NCBI RefSeq assembly: GCF_004214795.1
Contig: NZ_CP035928.1
Coordinates: 2,480,001 to 2,544,000, forward strand
Origin: Malaciobacter pacificus
GTDB lineage: Bacteria; Campylobacterota; Campylobacteria; Campylobacterales; Arcobacteraceae
Direction: 5' to 3'
DNA length: 64,000 nucleotides
Below are positions 56,928 through 64,000 of the stretch, piece after piece. Every line of letters begins with the position of its first letter. Position 1 is the stretch's first letter. The notes under the pieces are model-generated. The model was not told the origin of the DNA. It worked only from the letters and a program-made list of their open reading frames with translations, and searched no databases. A program made the translations under genes and the position numbers.

Positions 56928-57224
56928 TTATAGAGTTTCTTTTGCGAAGTATGCTGTTGCTTTTTTTAATATATCCCTTTCTTGCTTTAAAATCTTATTC
57001 TCTTTACGTAAGCGTTTAAGCTCTTCAGCTTCACTCTCTTTGAGTGTACTTTTTATTTCAATATTCCTCATTGGAATATTATGTTCTTTTTTATATGCAG
57101 TAACCCATGCATATAATGTTTTTGGATTTAAATCTAAATCTTTTGCTATATCTTTTACATTTTCATTATTGTTAATAATTAATTGTACTGTTGAGTCTTT
57201 AAACTCTTGACTATATTTTCTCAT
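56928..57224 (-). CDS. IS3-family transposase OrfA (HTH_Tnp_1)
   Basis: 98 aa. Helix-turn-helix 'RKYSQEFKDSTVQLIINNNE' with 'VKDIAKDLDLNPKTLYAWVT', then a leucine-zipper region 'EAEELKRLRKENKILKQERDIL'. The end contains a run of seven A (56961–56967 on the minus strand) where a -1 shift enters the OrfB frame. Confidence 0.92.
   Translation of the reverse strand: MRKYSQEFKDSTVQLIINNNENVKDIAKDLDLNPKTLYAWVTAYKKEHNIPMRNIEIKSTLKESEAEELKRLRKENKILKQERDILKKATAYFAKETL
56961..56967 (-). other. probable -1 programmed frameshift site (A7)
   Basis: AAAAAAA followed by G within 'TTA AAA AAA GCA' of orfA. The -1 frame reads KKSNSILRKRNSIKYAWIQK straight into OrfB without a stop, the usual IS3-family design. 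Confidence 0.65.
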
Positions 57225-57282
57225 GGTAACCCTTATTCATTTTTTATTTTAACGCAGAATCTCTAAAATTCTTTGTCTGAAT

Positions 57283-57804
57283 TTATGTTACCTCTCCAAA
57301 AAGCTTGGATAACAAGGCAACAGACTTTCCTTTTTCATGTTGTTTGTATATTACGTTCTTCTCTTTAGTACTTAAAATAGCTTTTCTACCAAAGTGAACA
57401 CCTTTTTTCTTTGCAGCTTCAATTCCTTCTTTAACACGTTCATTTATTAAATCACGTTCAAATTCTGCAATAGCACCTAACATAGTAAATAATAGTCTAC
57501 CTGCTGGAGATGTTGTATCAATATTTTGATGTAATACTTTAAGATTTACATCTTTGCTTTCTAAAAACTTTGCAATATTATGAAGGTCTATTACAGACCT
57601 TGCTAATCTGTCAAGTTTTGTAATATAAAGGACATCACCTTCTCTTACAAAATCCATCATAACCTTAAACTGTTCACGATCTGCTTCATTCTTCCCTGAT
57701 CTTTTTTCTGAGAAAATCTTTTTACAGCCAGCACTCTTAAGTTGATTAATTTGATTCTCAAGATTTTGACTTGAAGTTGAAACTCTTGCATAACCTACAT
57801 TCAT
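57283..57804 (-). pseudogene. serine recombinase/resolvase, C-terminus cut by IS3
   Basis: Resolvase/invertase family. 'VGYARVSTSSQNLENQI' carries the nucleophile Ser9, 'ITKLDRLARS' and 'LLFTMLGAIAEFERDLINERVKEG' in part the arginine-rich active site, and 'FGRKAIL' the linker. The DNA-binding helix-turn-helix starts ('GKSVALLSKLF') but the last native residue is Phe; Gly-Glu-Val-Thr-stop comes from the IS3 end. About 10–25 residues including the recognition helix are missing, so it is probably inactive. The 247 bp upstream (57805–58051) hold no gene; a TATAAT-like -10 near 58017 probably serves the cyd operon. Confidence 0.85.
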
Positions 57805-58051
57805 AATAAATCCTTTGTATTGAACTTACTATTTATCTCATATATTGGAAGGATTGTAAAGTCATGTATTTTCCCTAAAAGAACAGGTTGTTGCATTTAT
57901 TAATTAATATATCATAACTTAATTTTAGAATGATTTGCACATTATAAAATTCAAATATTAATTTATTATAAAAAAATCTTATATTTAAATTAACATTTTT
58001 TTAACTAATAAAGAGTATAATTTTATAATTAAAATTTATGAAAGTTATAAT

Positions 58052-58264
58052 ATGCATAAAATTAAAAATATCTATTTATTATATAAAGAAGGGTTTCAAA
58101 ACTTAACTATAGGTCGTATTCTTTGGAAACTGATTATTATAAAACTAATTGTAATACTACTATTTTTAAACACTTTTGTTTATGACAAAACTATTAAAAC
58201 TGAATATAAAAATGATAATGAAAAAATTCAATTTGTATTAAAAAATCTTATAAAGGATAACTAA
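58052..58264 (+). CDS. DUF4492 protein ahead of cydAB
   Basis: 70 aa. 'YLLYKEGFQNLTIGRILWKLIIIKLIVI' (in two pieces) is the DUF4492 signature. One membrane helix at about 24–44, then a hydrophilic tail. The family is found next to cytochrome bd genes in Campylobacterota and Bacteroidota; its function is not known. Stop and cydA start share TAATG. An assembly or accessory role for the oxidase is an inference from linkage. Confidence 0.85.
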   Translation: MHKIKNIYLLYKEGFQNLTIGRILWKLIIIKLIVILLFLNTFVYDKTIKTEYKNDNEKIQFVLKNLIKDN

Positions 58265-59790
58265 TGGAAGAACATTTAGTAGATTGGTCTAGAGCTCAGT
58301 TTGCATTGACTGCAATTTACCATTGGCTTTTTGTTCCATTAACTTTAGGGCTAGGTTTTATTATAGCTATTATGGAAACTATTTATGTAAAAACTGGTGA
58401 TGAGTTTTGGAAAAAAACAACAAAGTTTTGGATGACTTTGTTTGCAATAAATTTTGCAATAGGAGTTGCAACTGGAATTATAATGGAGTTTGAATTTGGA
58501 ACTAATTGGGCAAATTACTCTTGGTTTGTCGGTGACATTTTTGGAGCTCCACTTGCTGTTGAGGGTATTTTAGCATTTTTTATGGAATCTACTTTTTTTG
58601 CAGTAATGTTTTTTGGTTGGGATAAAGTAAGTAAAGGTTTTCATTTGCTTTCAACTTGGCTTGTTGCAATTGGTTCAAATTTAAGTGCACTATGGATTTT
58701 AGTTGCAAACGGTTGGATGCAATACCCTGTTGGCATGAAATTTAATCCAGACACAGTAAGAAATGAAATGGATAACTTTTGGGATGTTCTCTTCTCACCT
58801 GTTGCTATATCTAAGTTTTTACATACTATTACAAGTGGTTATGTTGTAGCTTCACTTTTTGTTGTAGGAATTTCTGCTTGGTATTTATTAAAAAGAAGAG
58901 AGATTGAGTTTGCAAAAAAATCAATAATTGTTGCTGCAAGTTTTGGACTTATAACTTCAATATTTATTACTATTACAGGTGATGAATCTGCCCATCAGGT
59001 TGCACTAAAACAGCCTGTAAAATTGGCAGCTATGGAAGGACTGTATGAGGGAAGAACAGAAGCTGGAATAGTTGCTATTGGAGTTTTAAATCCTAAAAAA
59101 ACATTAACAAATGATGAAGAGCCATTTTTATTTGAAATTGAAGCTCCTTATGCTTTATCTCTTTTAGGTTATCACGATATTAATGCTTTTGTTCCAGGAC
59201 TTAAAGATTTGGTTTATGGAAATGAAAAATATAATATTGAATCTGCTCAAAGTAAAATGGACAAAGGAAAAATTGCTATAAATGCTTTAAAAGAGTATAA
59301 GAAAGCAAAAAAAATAAATGACATTGAAAATATAAGAAAATATCAAGAGATATTAGAAAAAAATATGAAATATTTTGGATATGGACATTTAAAAAAACCT
59401 GAAGATATTATCCCACCTATACCACTTACTTTTTATACTTTTCACTTAATGGTGGCATTGGGGTCTTGGTTTTTAGTTCTTTTTGCTTTACTTCTATTTT
59501 TTACACTAAAAAGAGAGATTTTAAACCATAAATGGCTTTTAATAAGTACAGTTACTTCAATTCCATTAGGGTATATAGCAAGTGAAGCTGGCTGGATAGT
59601 TGCTGAAGTTGGAAGGCAACCTTGGGCTATACAAGATTTAATGCCAGTAGGAATTGCCTTAACTGATATATCAACATCAAATGTAAAAACAACATTTTTT
59701 ATGTTTTTATTTTTATTTACAGCTTTACTAATTGCAGAGATTAAAATAATGATTGGTCAAATAAAAATAGGCCCAGAAGGAGGACATTAA
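58264..59790 (+). CDS. cydA: cytochrome bd ubiquinol/menaquinol oxidase subunit I
   Basis: 508 aa. Terminal oxidase with high oxygen affinity. 'FALTAIYHWLFVPLTLGLGF' has the heme b595 ligand His20, 'SKFLHTITSGYVVAS' the b558 His near 185, and 'GRQPWAIQDLMPVG' near 448 is the bd-type signature. A hydrophilic stretch of about 130 residues between 'GLYEGRTEAG' and 'IPPIPLTFY' is the periplasmic Q-loop and looks like the long form, here rich in Lys and Asn. Nine membrane helices are expected. Confidence 0.96.
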   Translation: MEEHLVDWSRAQFALTAIYHWLFVPLTLGLGFIIAIMETIYVKTGDEFWKKTTKFWMTLFAINFAIGVATGIIMEFEFGTNWANYSWFVGDIFGAPLAVEGILAFFMESTFFAVMFFGWDKVSKGFHLLSTWLVAIGSNLSALWILVANGWMQYPVGMKFNPDTVRNEMDNFWDVLFSPVAISKFLHTITSGYVVASLFVVGISAWYLLKRREIEFAKKSIIVAASFGLITSIFITITGDESAHQVALKQPVKLAAMEGLYEGRTEAGIVAIGVLNPKKTLTNDEEPFLFEIEAPYALSLLGYHDINAFVPGLKDLVYGNEKYNIESAQSKMDKGKIAINALKEYKKAKKINDIENIRKYQEILEKNMKYFGYGHLKKPEDIIPPIPLTFYTFHLMVALGSWFLVLFALLLFFTLKREILNHKWLLISTVTSIPLGYIASEAGWIVAEVGRQPWAIQDLMPVGIALTDISTSNVKTTFFMFLFLFTALLIAEIKIMIGQIKIGPEGGH

Positions 59791-59791
59791 T

Positions 59792-60925
59792 ATGTTTGAA
59801 GATTTAACACTATTACAACTACAGCAGTTTTGGTGGATAATAATTTCACTTCTTGGTGGATTATTTGCTTTTATTATGTTTGTTCAAGGTGGACAAACAC
59901 TCTTAGGAAGAATTTCAAAAGGGGATGAAACTTATAAAACAATGCTCATTAATTCTTTAGGTAGAAAATGGGAATTAGGATTTACAACATTAGTTTTATT
60001 TGGTGGAGCTTTATTTGCTGCATTTCCACTTTTTTATTCCACTAGTTTTGGCGGGGCATATTGGGTTTGGATGGCAATATTATTTTGTTTCATAATTCAA
60101 GCAGTTAGTTATGAATATAGAAAAAAACCTAATAATTTTTTAGGTAAAAAAGTTTATGAAGCTTTTCTTTTTATAAATGGAAGTTTAGGCGTTATTTTAC
60201 TAGGAGTTGCAATTGCTACATTTTTTTCTGGCTCAAGTTTCAGTGTAGATGAAAACAATTTTTCCCATTGGCATAACTCTTTAAGAGGTTTAGAGTCACT
60301 ATTTTCAATATTTAATCTTAGTTTAGGAATTGCATTGTTTTTCTTAGTAAGAATTTTAGGTGCATTATATTTTATTAACAATATTGATAACGATACTATT
60401 AGGTTTAGAGCAATTAAAAGTATAAAAATCGATATGCCAATTTTTTTGATATTCTTTTTAGTGTTTTTATTTTTGCTATTTACAAAAACAGGATTTGCAT
60501 ATGATGAAAATTTATCAATATATGTACAAAAGTATAAATATTTGATTAATTTTTTAGAGATGCCTTTTGTACTAGGAATGTTTATTACTGGAATATTGAT
60601 GGTTATTGTTGCTGTATTTTTAACTATTCACTTTAAAAAAACTTGTTGTATAAAAACGGGTGGATTAGGTGTTGTGCTAACAGTAAAAGCACTATTTTTG
60701 AATGTAGGATTAAATAATACATCATATTATCCTTCAACTTATGATTTGCAAAGCTCATTAACTATTATAAATAGTTCAGGTAGTCATTATACATTAACAG
60801 TTATGTCTTATACTGCACTAATGGTTCCTTTTGTTTTAGGATATATCTTTTATGTTTGGTATCAAATGGATAAGGTAAAAATTACAAAAGAGGAGATAGA
60901 AGATCCTCACGCACACAATTATTAG
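59792..60925 (+). CDS. cydB: cytochrome bd oxidase subunit II
   Basis: 377 aa with about eight to nine membrane helices. Begins 'LQLQQFWWIIISLLGGLFAF', the conserved first helix, then 'SLGRKWELGFTTLVLFGGALF' near residue 52. The C-terminus is hydrophilic and ends DPHAHNY. One base separates it from cydA. It is followed at 9 bp by a microprotein gene. Confidence 0.95.
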   Translation: MFEDLTLLQLQQFWWIIISLLGGLFAFIMFVQGGQTLLGRISKGDETYKTMLINSLGRKWELGFTTLVLFGGALFAAFPLFYSTSFGGAYWVWMAILFCFIIQAVSYEYRKKPNNFLGKKVYEAFLFINGSLGVILLGVAIATFFSGSSFSVDENNFSHWHNSLRGLESLFSIFNLSLGIALFFLVRILGALYFINNIDNDTIRFRAIKSIKIDMPIFLIFFLVFLFLLFTKTGFAYDENLSIYVQKYKYLINFLEMPFVLGMFITGILMVIVAVFLTIHFKKTCCIKTGGLGVVLTVKALFLNVGLNNTSYYPSTYDLQSSLTIINSSGSHYTLTVMSYTALMVPFVLGYIFYVWYQMDKVKITKEEIEDPHAHNY

Positions 60926-60934
60926 GATTATAAA

Positions 60935-61030
60935 ATGGAATATTTAAGTTCAATTATTTGGCTATGTACATGGCCACTTGTTATTTATATCTCTTATAGA
61001 TTAATTTTAAGAAATATAAAGAAGATATGA
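60935..61030 (+). CDS. 31-residue single-helix microprotein, CydX-like candidate
   Basis: 31 aa: 'MEYLSSIIWLCTWPLVIYIS' then 'YRLILRNIKKI'. One membrane helix with a Trp-rich start and a basic tail, 9 bp after the cydB stop. TTAGGATTATAAA before the ATG gives a fair Shine-Dalgarno. In E. coli the small subunit CydX (37 aa, one helix) follows cydB and is needed for oxidase stability; size, topology and position agree, while the sequence does not obviously match. Probably an oxidase accessory subunit. Confidence 0.6.
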   Translation: MEYLSSIIWLCTWPLVIYISYRLILRNIKKI

Positions 61031-61164
61031 TGATTACACTAATGAAAAGAAGTTTTATTTATTTCTTTTTTTTAATGATTTTAATAAATTTAGGCCAAAA
61101 CCTATATACACACTATATTTTAAAGGATAAAAAAAATGATTACATTTCCAGTAAAAACAAATAA
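61027..61164 (+). CDS. 45-residue single-helix microprotein
   Basis: 45 aa from ATG 61027, overlapping the previous stop as ATGATGA; a second ATG follows at 61030. Sequence 'MKRSFIYFFFLMILINLGQN' then 'LYTHYILKD' and a hydrophilic end. It has one membrane helix or an uncleaved signal. Its 3' end overlaps the NifX-like gene by 29 bp. Overlap on both sides favours a real gene; an alternative is that it only serves translational coupling. Confidence 0.4.
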   Translation: MMITLMKRSFIYFFFLMILINLGQNLYTHYILKDKKNDYISSKNK

Positions 61165-61519
61165 AGAGAATGCTGCGGTATCACCGCTTTTTGGAAAGGC
61201 AAAATATTTTGCTTTTTATGATGGTGAAAATTTAACAATAGAAGAGAATACATTTAAACATGGTGCACCGCTTATTGATTGGTTTTTAAATAAAGGTGTT
61301 AATGATATTGTAATAAAAGAGATGGGAATAAATCCATATAAAAAAATAAAAGCTACAAGTATGAATATCTATCATGCTGGAGATGATAGAGTAACTACAA
61401 ATGAGCTTATTGAAAAATATAAGAATAATGAACTTGTAGTTCTAGATGAAGAAAAAATGAAACTTATAATTAAAAAACATGAAAGTTCACATACTCATGG
61501 GCATAGTCACAATCATTAG
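61136..61519 (+). CDS. NifX/NifB-type (Fe-Mo cofactor-like) protein with His-rich tail
   Basis: 127 aa. Dinitrogenase iron-molybdenum cofactor-type domain: 'VKTNKENAAVSPLFGKAKYF' at the N-terminus, 'GVNDIVIKEMG' in the middle and 'TTNELIEKYKNNEL' near the end. The C-terminal 'ESSHTHGHSHNH' has five His and looks like a metal-binding tail. AAAGGATAAAAAA precedes the ATG. No nitrogenase genes are nearby. Its place after cydAB suggests a role in metal or cofactor handling around the oxidase, which is inference. Confidence 0.72.
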   Translation: MITFPVKTNKENAAVSPLFGKAKYFAFYDGENLTIEENTFKHGAPLIDWFLNKGVNDIVIKEMGINPYKKIKATSMNIYHAGDDRVTTNELIEKYKNNELVVLDEEKMKLIIKKHESSHTHGHSHNH

Positions 61520-61523
61520 AATT

Positions 61524-61633
61524 AATTATCAAAGTATTATAAGTAAATCTAATGATAATTTAAGTTTTATTTTATGCTTAGTGATGTATACTTCCATCAA
61601 TTAAAGGAAAAATATTATCGTTTGATAATATTT
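61524..61633 (+). promoter_or_regulatory. paired ATTATC/GATAAT palindromes upstream of ahpC
   Basis: AATTATCA (61524–61531) faces TGATAATT (61553–61560), and AAATATTATC (61610–61619) faces GATAATATTT (61624–61633) with only four bases between. The second is a perfect 10-bp dyad 23 bp before ATG 61657. The half-site GATAAT recalls Fur/PerR-type boxes. An operator or 5'-UTR hairpin for the peroxiredoxin. Confidence 0.5.
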
Positions 61634-61656
61634 ATTTAGTATAGAAAGGATATAAA

Positions 61657-62361
61657 ATGGCTTGCGATACAGGAGCAAAACCAATTGAAACAAAAGAAGT
61701 TTCAACAAATGAAGAAAATATAAATATAGAAAAAAAGGAAGAAAAAATGAGTTCAAGTTTAGTATTAAGAAAAGCACCAGAGTTTAAAATGGAAGCATAT
61801 GATTCAAAAACAGGACACTATACAGAAGTAAATAGTGAAGATTTCAAAGGTAAATGGCATGTTGTTTGTTTTTACCCAGCAGACTTTACTTTTGTTTGTC
61901 CAACAGAGATTGCAGCAATGAATGCAAAATATGATGAGTTCCAAGAATTAGGTGTAGAAATTACAGCAGTATCTACTGATACAAAATTCTCTCATAAAAG
62001 ATTTGTAGAGACTGAGCCATTATTAGCAGGATTAAAACTTACAATCGGTGCAGATACTACAGGTGTAGTTTCAAGAGCATTTGGTGTAATGATTGAAGAA
62101 GAAGGAGTTGCATTAAGAGGAAGATTCTTAATTAACCCAGAAGGAACAGTAGTAGCTCAAGAAGTACAAGCTCCAATGGTAGGAAGAAATGTAAATGAAT
62201 TCCTAAGACAAGTAAGAGCTTGGCAACATGCAGAAAAAACTGGTGAAGTTTGTCCAGCAGGATGGGTTCCAGGTAAGAAAACACTTCCAGTTAATACTGA
62301 TGTTGAGCAAATGACTGGTAGAGTAGGTGATTATATTACTGTTGAAGAGATTATGTCTTAA
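61657..62361 (+). CDS. ahpC: AhpC-type 2-Cys peroxiredoxin with N-terminal extension
   Basis: 234 aa from ATG 61657 (GAAAGGATATAAA upstream). Peroxidatic Cys in 'FYPADFTFVCPTEIAAMN' and resolving Cys in 'KTGEVCPAGWVPGKK'; it reduces peroxides. 'GRFLINPEGTVVAQEV' is typical. The first 30 residues (MACDTGAKPIETKEVSTNEE and on) are hydrophilic, contain an extra Cys3 and are absent from standard AhpC. A second ATG at 61747 has its own AAGGA and would give the normal ~204-aa form. Ends at a strong terminator. Confidence 0.93.
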   Translation: MACDTGAKPIETKEVSTNEENINIEKKEEKMSSSLVLRKAPEFKMEAYDSKTGHYTEVNSEDFKGKWHVVCFYPADFTFVCPTEIAAMNAKYDEFQELGVEITAVSTDTKFSHKRFVETEPLLAGLKLTIGADTTGVVSRAFGVMIEEEGVALRGRFLINPEGTVVAQEVQAPMVGRNVNEFLRQVRAWQHAEKTGEVCPAGWVPGKKTLPVNTDVEQMTGRVGDYITVEEIMS

Positions 62362-62375
62362 TAGTATATAAAAGT

Positions 62376-62407
62376 AAAAAGGCTTAGTATTTACTAAGCC
62401 TTTTTTT
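62376..62407 (+). terminator. ahpC rho-independent terminator
   Basis: AAAAAGGCTTAGTA pairs with TACTAAGCC followed by seven T: a strong canonical hairpin plus U-tract 15 bp after the ahpC stop. Confidence 0.9.
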
Positions 62408-62763
62408 ATTCCAATAAATTTGATACTTGCGGTCATGTCCCTATTTAGTTACTAACTTTCATGACCATAACTGTGAGATTTAGACTTATTTAAAAAAGCT
62501 ACATATTATTTATTTAGGGAAAACTCCAAATATTACAGTTTGTTGAACTTTTTGCAGCCACTTGTAAATAAACCCTTCTTTACTACTAATATAGTGAAGT
62601 TTTATGAATATTGAAGGAGTGCAAAATAGCCATTTAAATTTGTCAATTCAATCATTAACATAAGGGTCTATAACAATTACTCTTAAATTTTATATTTTAA
62701 TGAAAACTATGCGCACATAATTTAGTCTTAGTTATTTAAATATTTCAATCTAAAAAGATGTTT
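62408..62763. other. gene-free stretch between ahpC and the CDF gene
   Basis: About 356 bp with stops in all frames and no convincing gene. The only structure seen is an inverted repeat GGTCATG (62431–62437) / CATGACC (62460–62466). Could be degenerate DNA. Confidence 0.5.
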
Positions 62764-63687
62764 TCATATAACACAATTTGTTTTGTTTTGTATATTCATT
62801 ATAGAGTCAGCTTGAATCAATATATGATTAAACCCATTTATTTTCAAATCTATCTTCATCTTATTTGTAATAGATTCTATCTCTTGTAATGTTATACTAT
62901 CATCATCTAATACTATATGAAAAGAAATAAAACTGTATTTTGAACTTGGGTTACTAATATGTAAATCATGATACTCAACTATTCTGGTATCTTTTTTTAT
63001 AATTTTTTCGAGTTCATGTTCGCTAATATCTGATGTATTCATATCCATAAGAGACAAGAAACTTTTTTTAAGTAGTGGGTATGAATGAAATAAAATATAA
63101 ACTGAAAAAACCATTGTTAAAATAGAATCAATATAGTAAATTTTAAAAAAATAAATAAATATACCAGCAACAACGACAGCTACTGAAATCAAAGCATCAC
63201 TTAACATATGTAAATATGCTGATTTTATATTTGCATCTTCGTCACCATTGTGATTATGAGGAGTGTGATCATGTGAAGCACAAGCAGATACTCCAATATT
63301 GTTTAAAATATAAGCACTAATACCATTAGCAATAACTGCAATAATACCAACAACTATCATATAAATAGGATCTATAATTTCAGGATTAAAAAATCTATCA
63401 ATAGATTGATAAATCATTAAAGCCATTGTAATAAATAAGAATAAAGTATTTACAAAAGCAGCCATCATTTCGGCTTTTATGTAACCAAATGTTTTTTTGA
63501 ATGTTGTAGTTTTCACGCCTAAAATTAAAGCTATATAAGTAATTATAACTGCTAGTACATCACCAGCATTATGTAAGGCATCAGCAATAAGTGCAAATGA
63601 GTTGGAGATATACCCAAATATTATTTCAGAAACTACTATTAGTAGATTAACAATGATTATGAGTAGAATTTTCTTTTCTTTTGACAT
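62764..63687 (-). CDS. CDF-family divalent metal exporter
   Basis: 307 aa with six membrane helices, then a cytoplasmic metallo-chaperone-like domain from about residue 215. The metal site in TM2 is 'ALIADALHNAGDVLAV' (HNxGD) and in TM5 'YLHMLSDALISV' (HxxxD), the zinc-type His/Asp pattern. The loop between TM4 and TM5, 'CASHDHTPHNHNGDED', is His-rich. It exports Zn2+, Cd2+ or a similar ion from the cytoplasm by proton exchange. The gene diverges from a LysR remnant. Confidence 0.92.
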   Translation of the reverse strand: MSKEKKILLIIIVNLLIVVSEIIFGYISNSFALIADALHNAGDVLAVIITYIALILGVKTTTFKKTFGYIKAEMMAAFVNTLFLFITMALMIYQSIDRFFNPEIIDPIYMIVVGIIAVIANGISAYILNNIGVSACASHDHTPHNHNGDEDANIKSAYLHMLSDALISVAVVVAGIFIYFFKIYYIDSILTMVFSVYILFHSYPLLKKSFLSLMDMNTSDISEHELEKIIKKDTRIVEYHDLHISNPSSKYSFISFHIVLDDDSITLQEIESITNKMKIDLKINGFNHILIQADSIMNIQNKTNCVI

Positions 63688-63760
63688 TTTTATCCCTTAC
63701 TTTATTTATATGTATCATCTTAAAAAGGATTATAGCTAAATGTGACTTAATGAAGAATAG

Positions 63761-64000
63761 TCTTTAGCAGCAGTTGATTTAAACTTTACCCAATCAAATG
63801 CAACTAATAGAATTAAGCAATTAGAAAAGAGTTTAGGTTACCTCCTTTTTCATAGAGTGCCATCTGGTGTAATTTTGACAAAAGAGGGAGAAAAACTCTA
63901 TCCTATGGCTGTTGAGATTATAAAAAAAGTTGAAATAGCACAATATAAAATGCAAAATATAACTCATCAAGAAACACTTCGTATTGGCTCTGGTCAAGCA
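63761..64000 (+). pseudogene. 5'-broken LysR-family regulator, continues past window
   Basis: 80 codons open to the window edge. 'SLAAVDLNFTQSNATNRIKQ' followed by 'LEKSLGYLLFHR' and 'GVILTKEGEKLYPMA' is the LysR winged helix-turn-helix, and 'TLRIGSGQA' begins the effector domain. The normal first ~20 residues are absent: an in-frame TAG (63758) directly precedes and no start codon is available before the recognition helix. Either a true pseudogene or a sequence error at this point. Confidence 0.65.

Larger units (their letters stand above)
56011..57298 (-). mobile_element. IS3-family insertion sequence
   Basis: 1,288 bp with TG...CA ends. The left end TGGAGTGGTAACTTAAAATA and the right end (complement) TGGAGAGGTAACATAAATTC form terminal inverted repeats; matching continues through AGACA. 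It encodes OrfA and OrfB on the minus strand. Flanks do not show a 3–4 bp duplication (AGT left, AAA right). The two flanks belong to unrelated genes, so a deletion or recombination has occurred since insertion. Confidence 0.88.

Noticed and set aside
62408-62763. Short coding fragments or an RNA gene in the ahpC–CDF interval
   Set aside because: Stops in every frame, no start with ribosome-binding site beyond a 19-codon frame, and no tRNA-like fold.

Overview
The window is AT-rich (roughly 30% GC) chromosomal DNA of a campylobacterotan, most probably an Arcobacter-group species (Arcobacteraceae). The basis is the gene order recA–eno–FtsB-like–AMIN protein, a 14-gene complex I operon whose NuoE/NuoF positions are filled by two small lineage-specific proteins, the futalosine-pathway gene mqnD, QueH instead of QueG, and DUF4492 in front of cydAB. 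No rRNA, tRNA or CRISPR array was seen.

1–7.5 kb (minus strand): a tightly overlapping sugar operon, legB-legC-legH-legI-legG-ptmE-legF, followed by a truncated Maf-type (DUF115) flagellin glycosyltransferase. Together these make CMP-legionaminic acid (or a close nonulosonate) and attach it to flagellin. 7.5–11.3 kb (plus): a small basic protein, recA with a strong terminator, eno, an FtsB/DivIC-like protein and an AMIN-domain protein. 11.3–18.4 kb (minus): a CPA2 antiporter, bioB, a YfcE-like phosphodiesterase, topA, murB, mqnD and a small lytic transglycosylase. 18.5–32.4 kb (minus): the nuoA–N operon, without the NADH-oxidising module.

32.6–41 kb: an L,D-transpeptidase/AAA+ ATPase/small membrane protein cluster, a Sel1-type lipoprotein, nfo, an NDH-2-like dehydrogenase, a periplasmic c-heme sensor joined to a degenerate GGDEF and an intact EAL domain, and a small lipoprotein. 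41–50.1 kb: queH-lpxB-fabZ-lpxA-clpX-mreB-mreC (plus), ribE (minus) and mnmG (plus, with a long leader hairpin).

50.1–58 kb is the accessory region. Copies of a palindromic repeat (core CCCCAGGAGTTGAATCTCC) lie on both sides of three small genes, one of them a Rap1a/Tai-like secreted protein. Then comes a STAND ATPase whose promoter sits between perfect 16-bp inverted repeats. Then come three insertion sequences: IS1182 family, IS256 family with an 8-bp target duplication, and IS3 family. They have left a sensor/chemoreceptor remnant and a 3'-truncated serine recombinase.

58–62.4 kb (plus): DUF4492-cydA-cydB, two unannotated single-helix microproteins, a His-tailed NifX-like protein, then an N-terminally extended AhpC behind palindromic operator-like sites and before a strong terminator. 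62.7–64 kb: a CDF metal exporter diverging from a 5'-broken LysR regulator that runs off the end.

The clearest novelty candidates are the repeat-flanked module with its STAND ATPase and flanked promoter, the microproteins after cydB, and the c-heme/EAL sensor. Nothing here is demonstrably a new system; these are leads.
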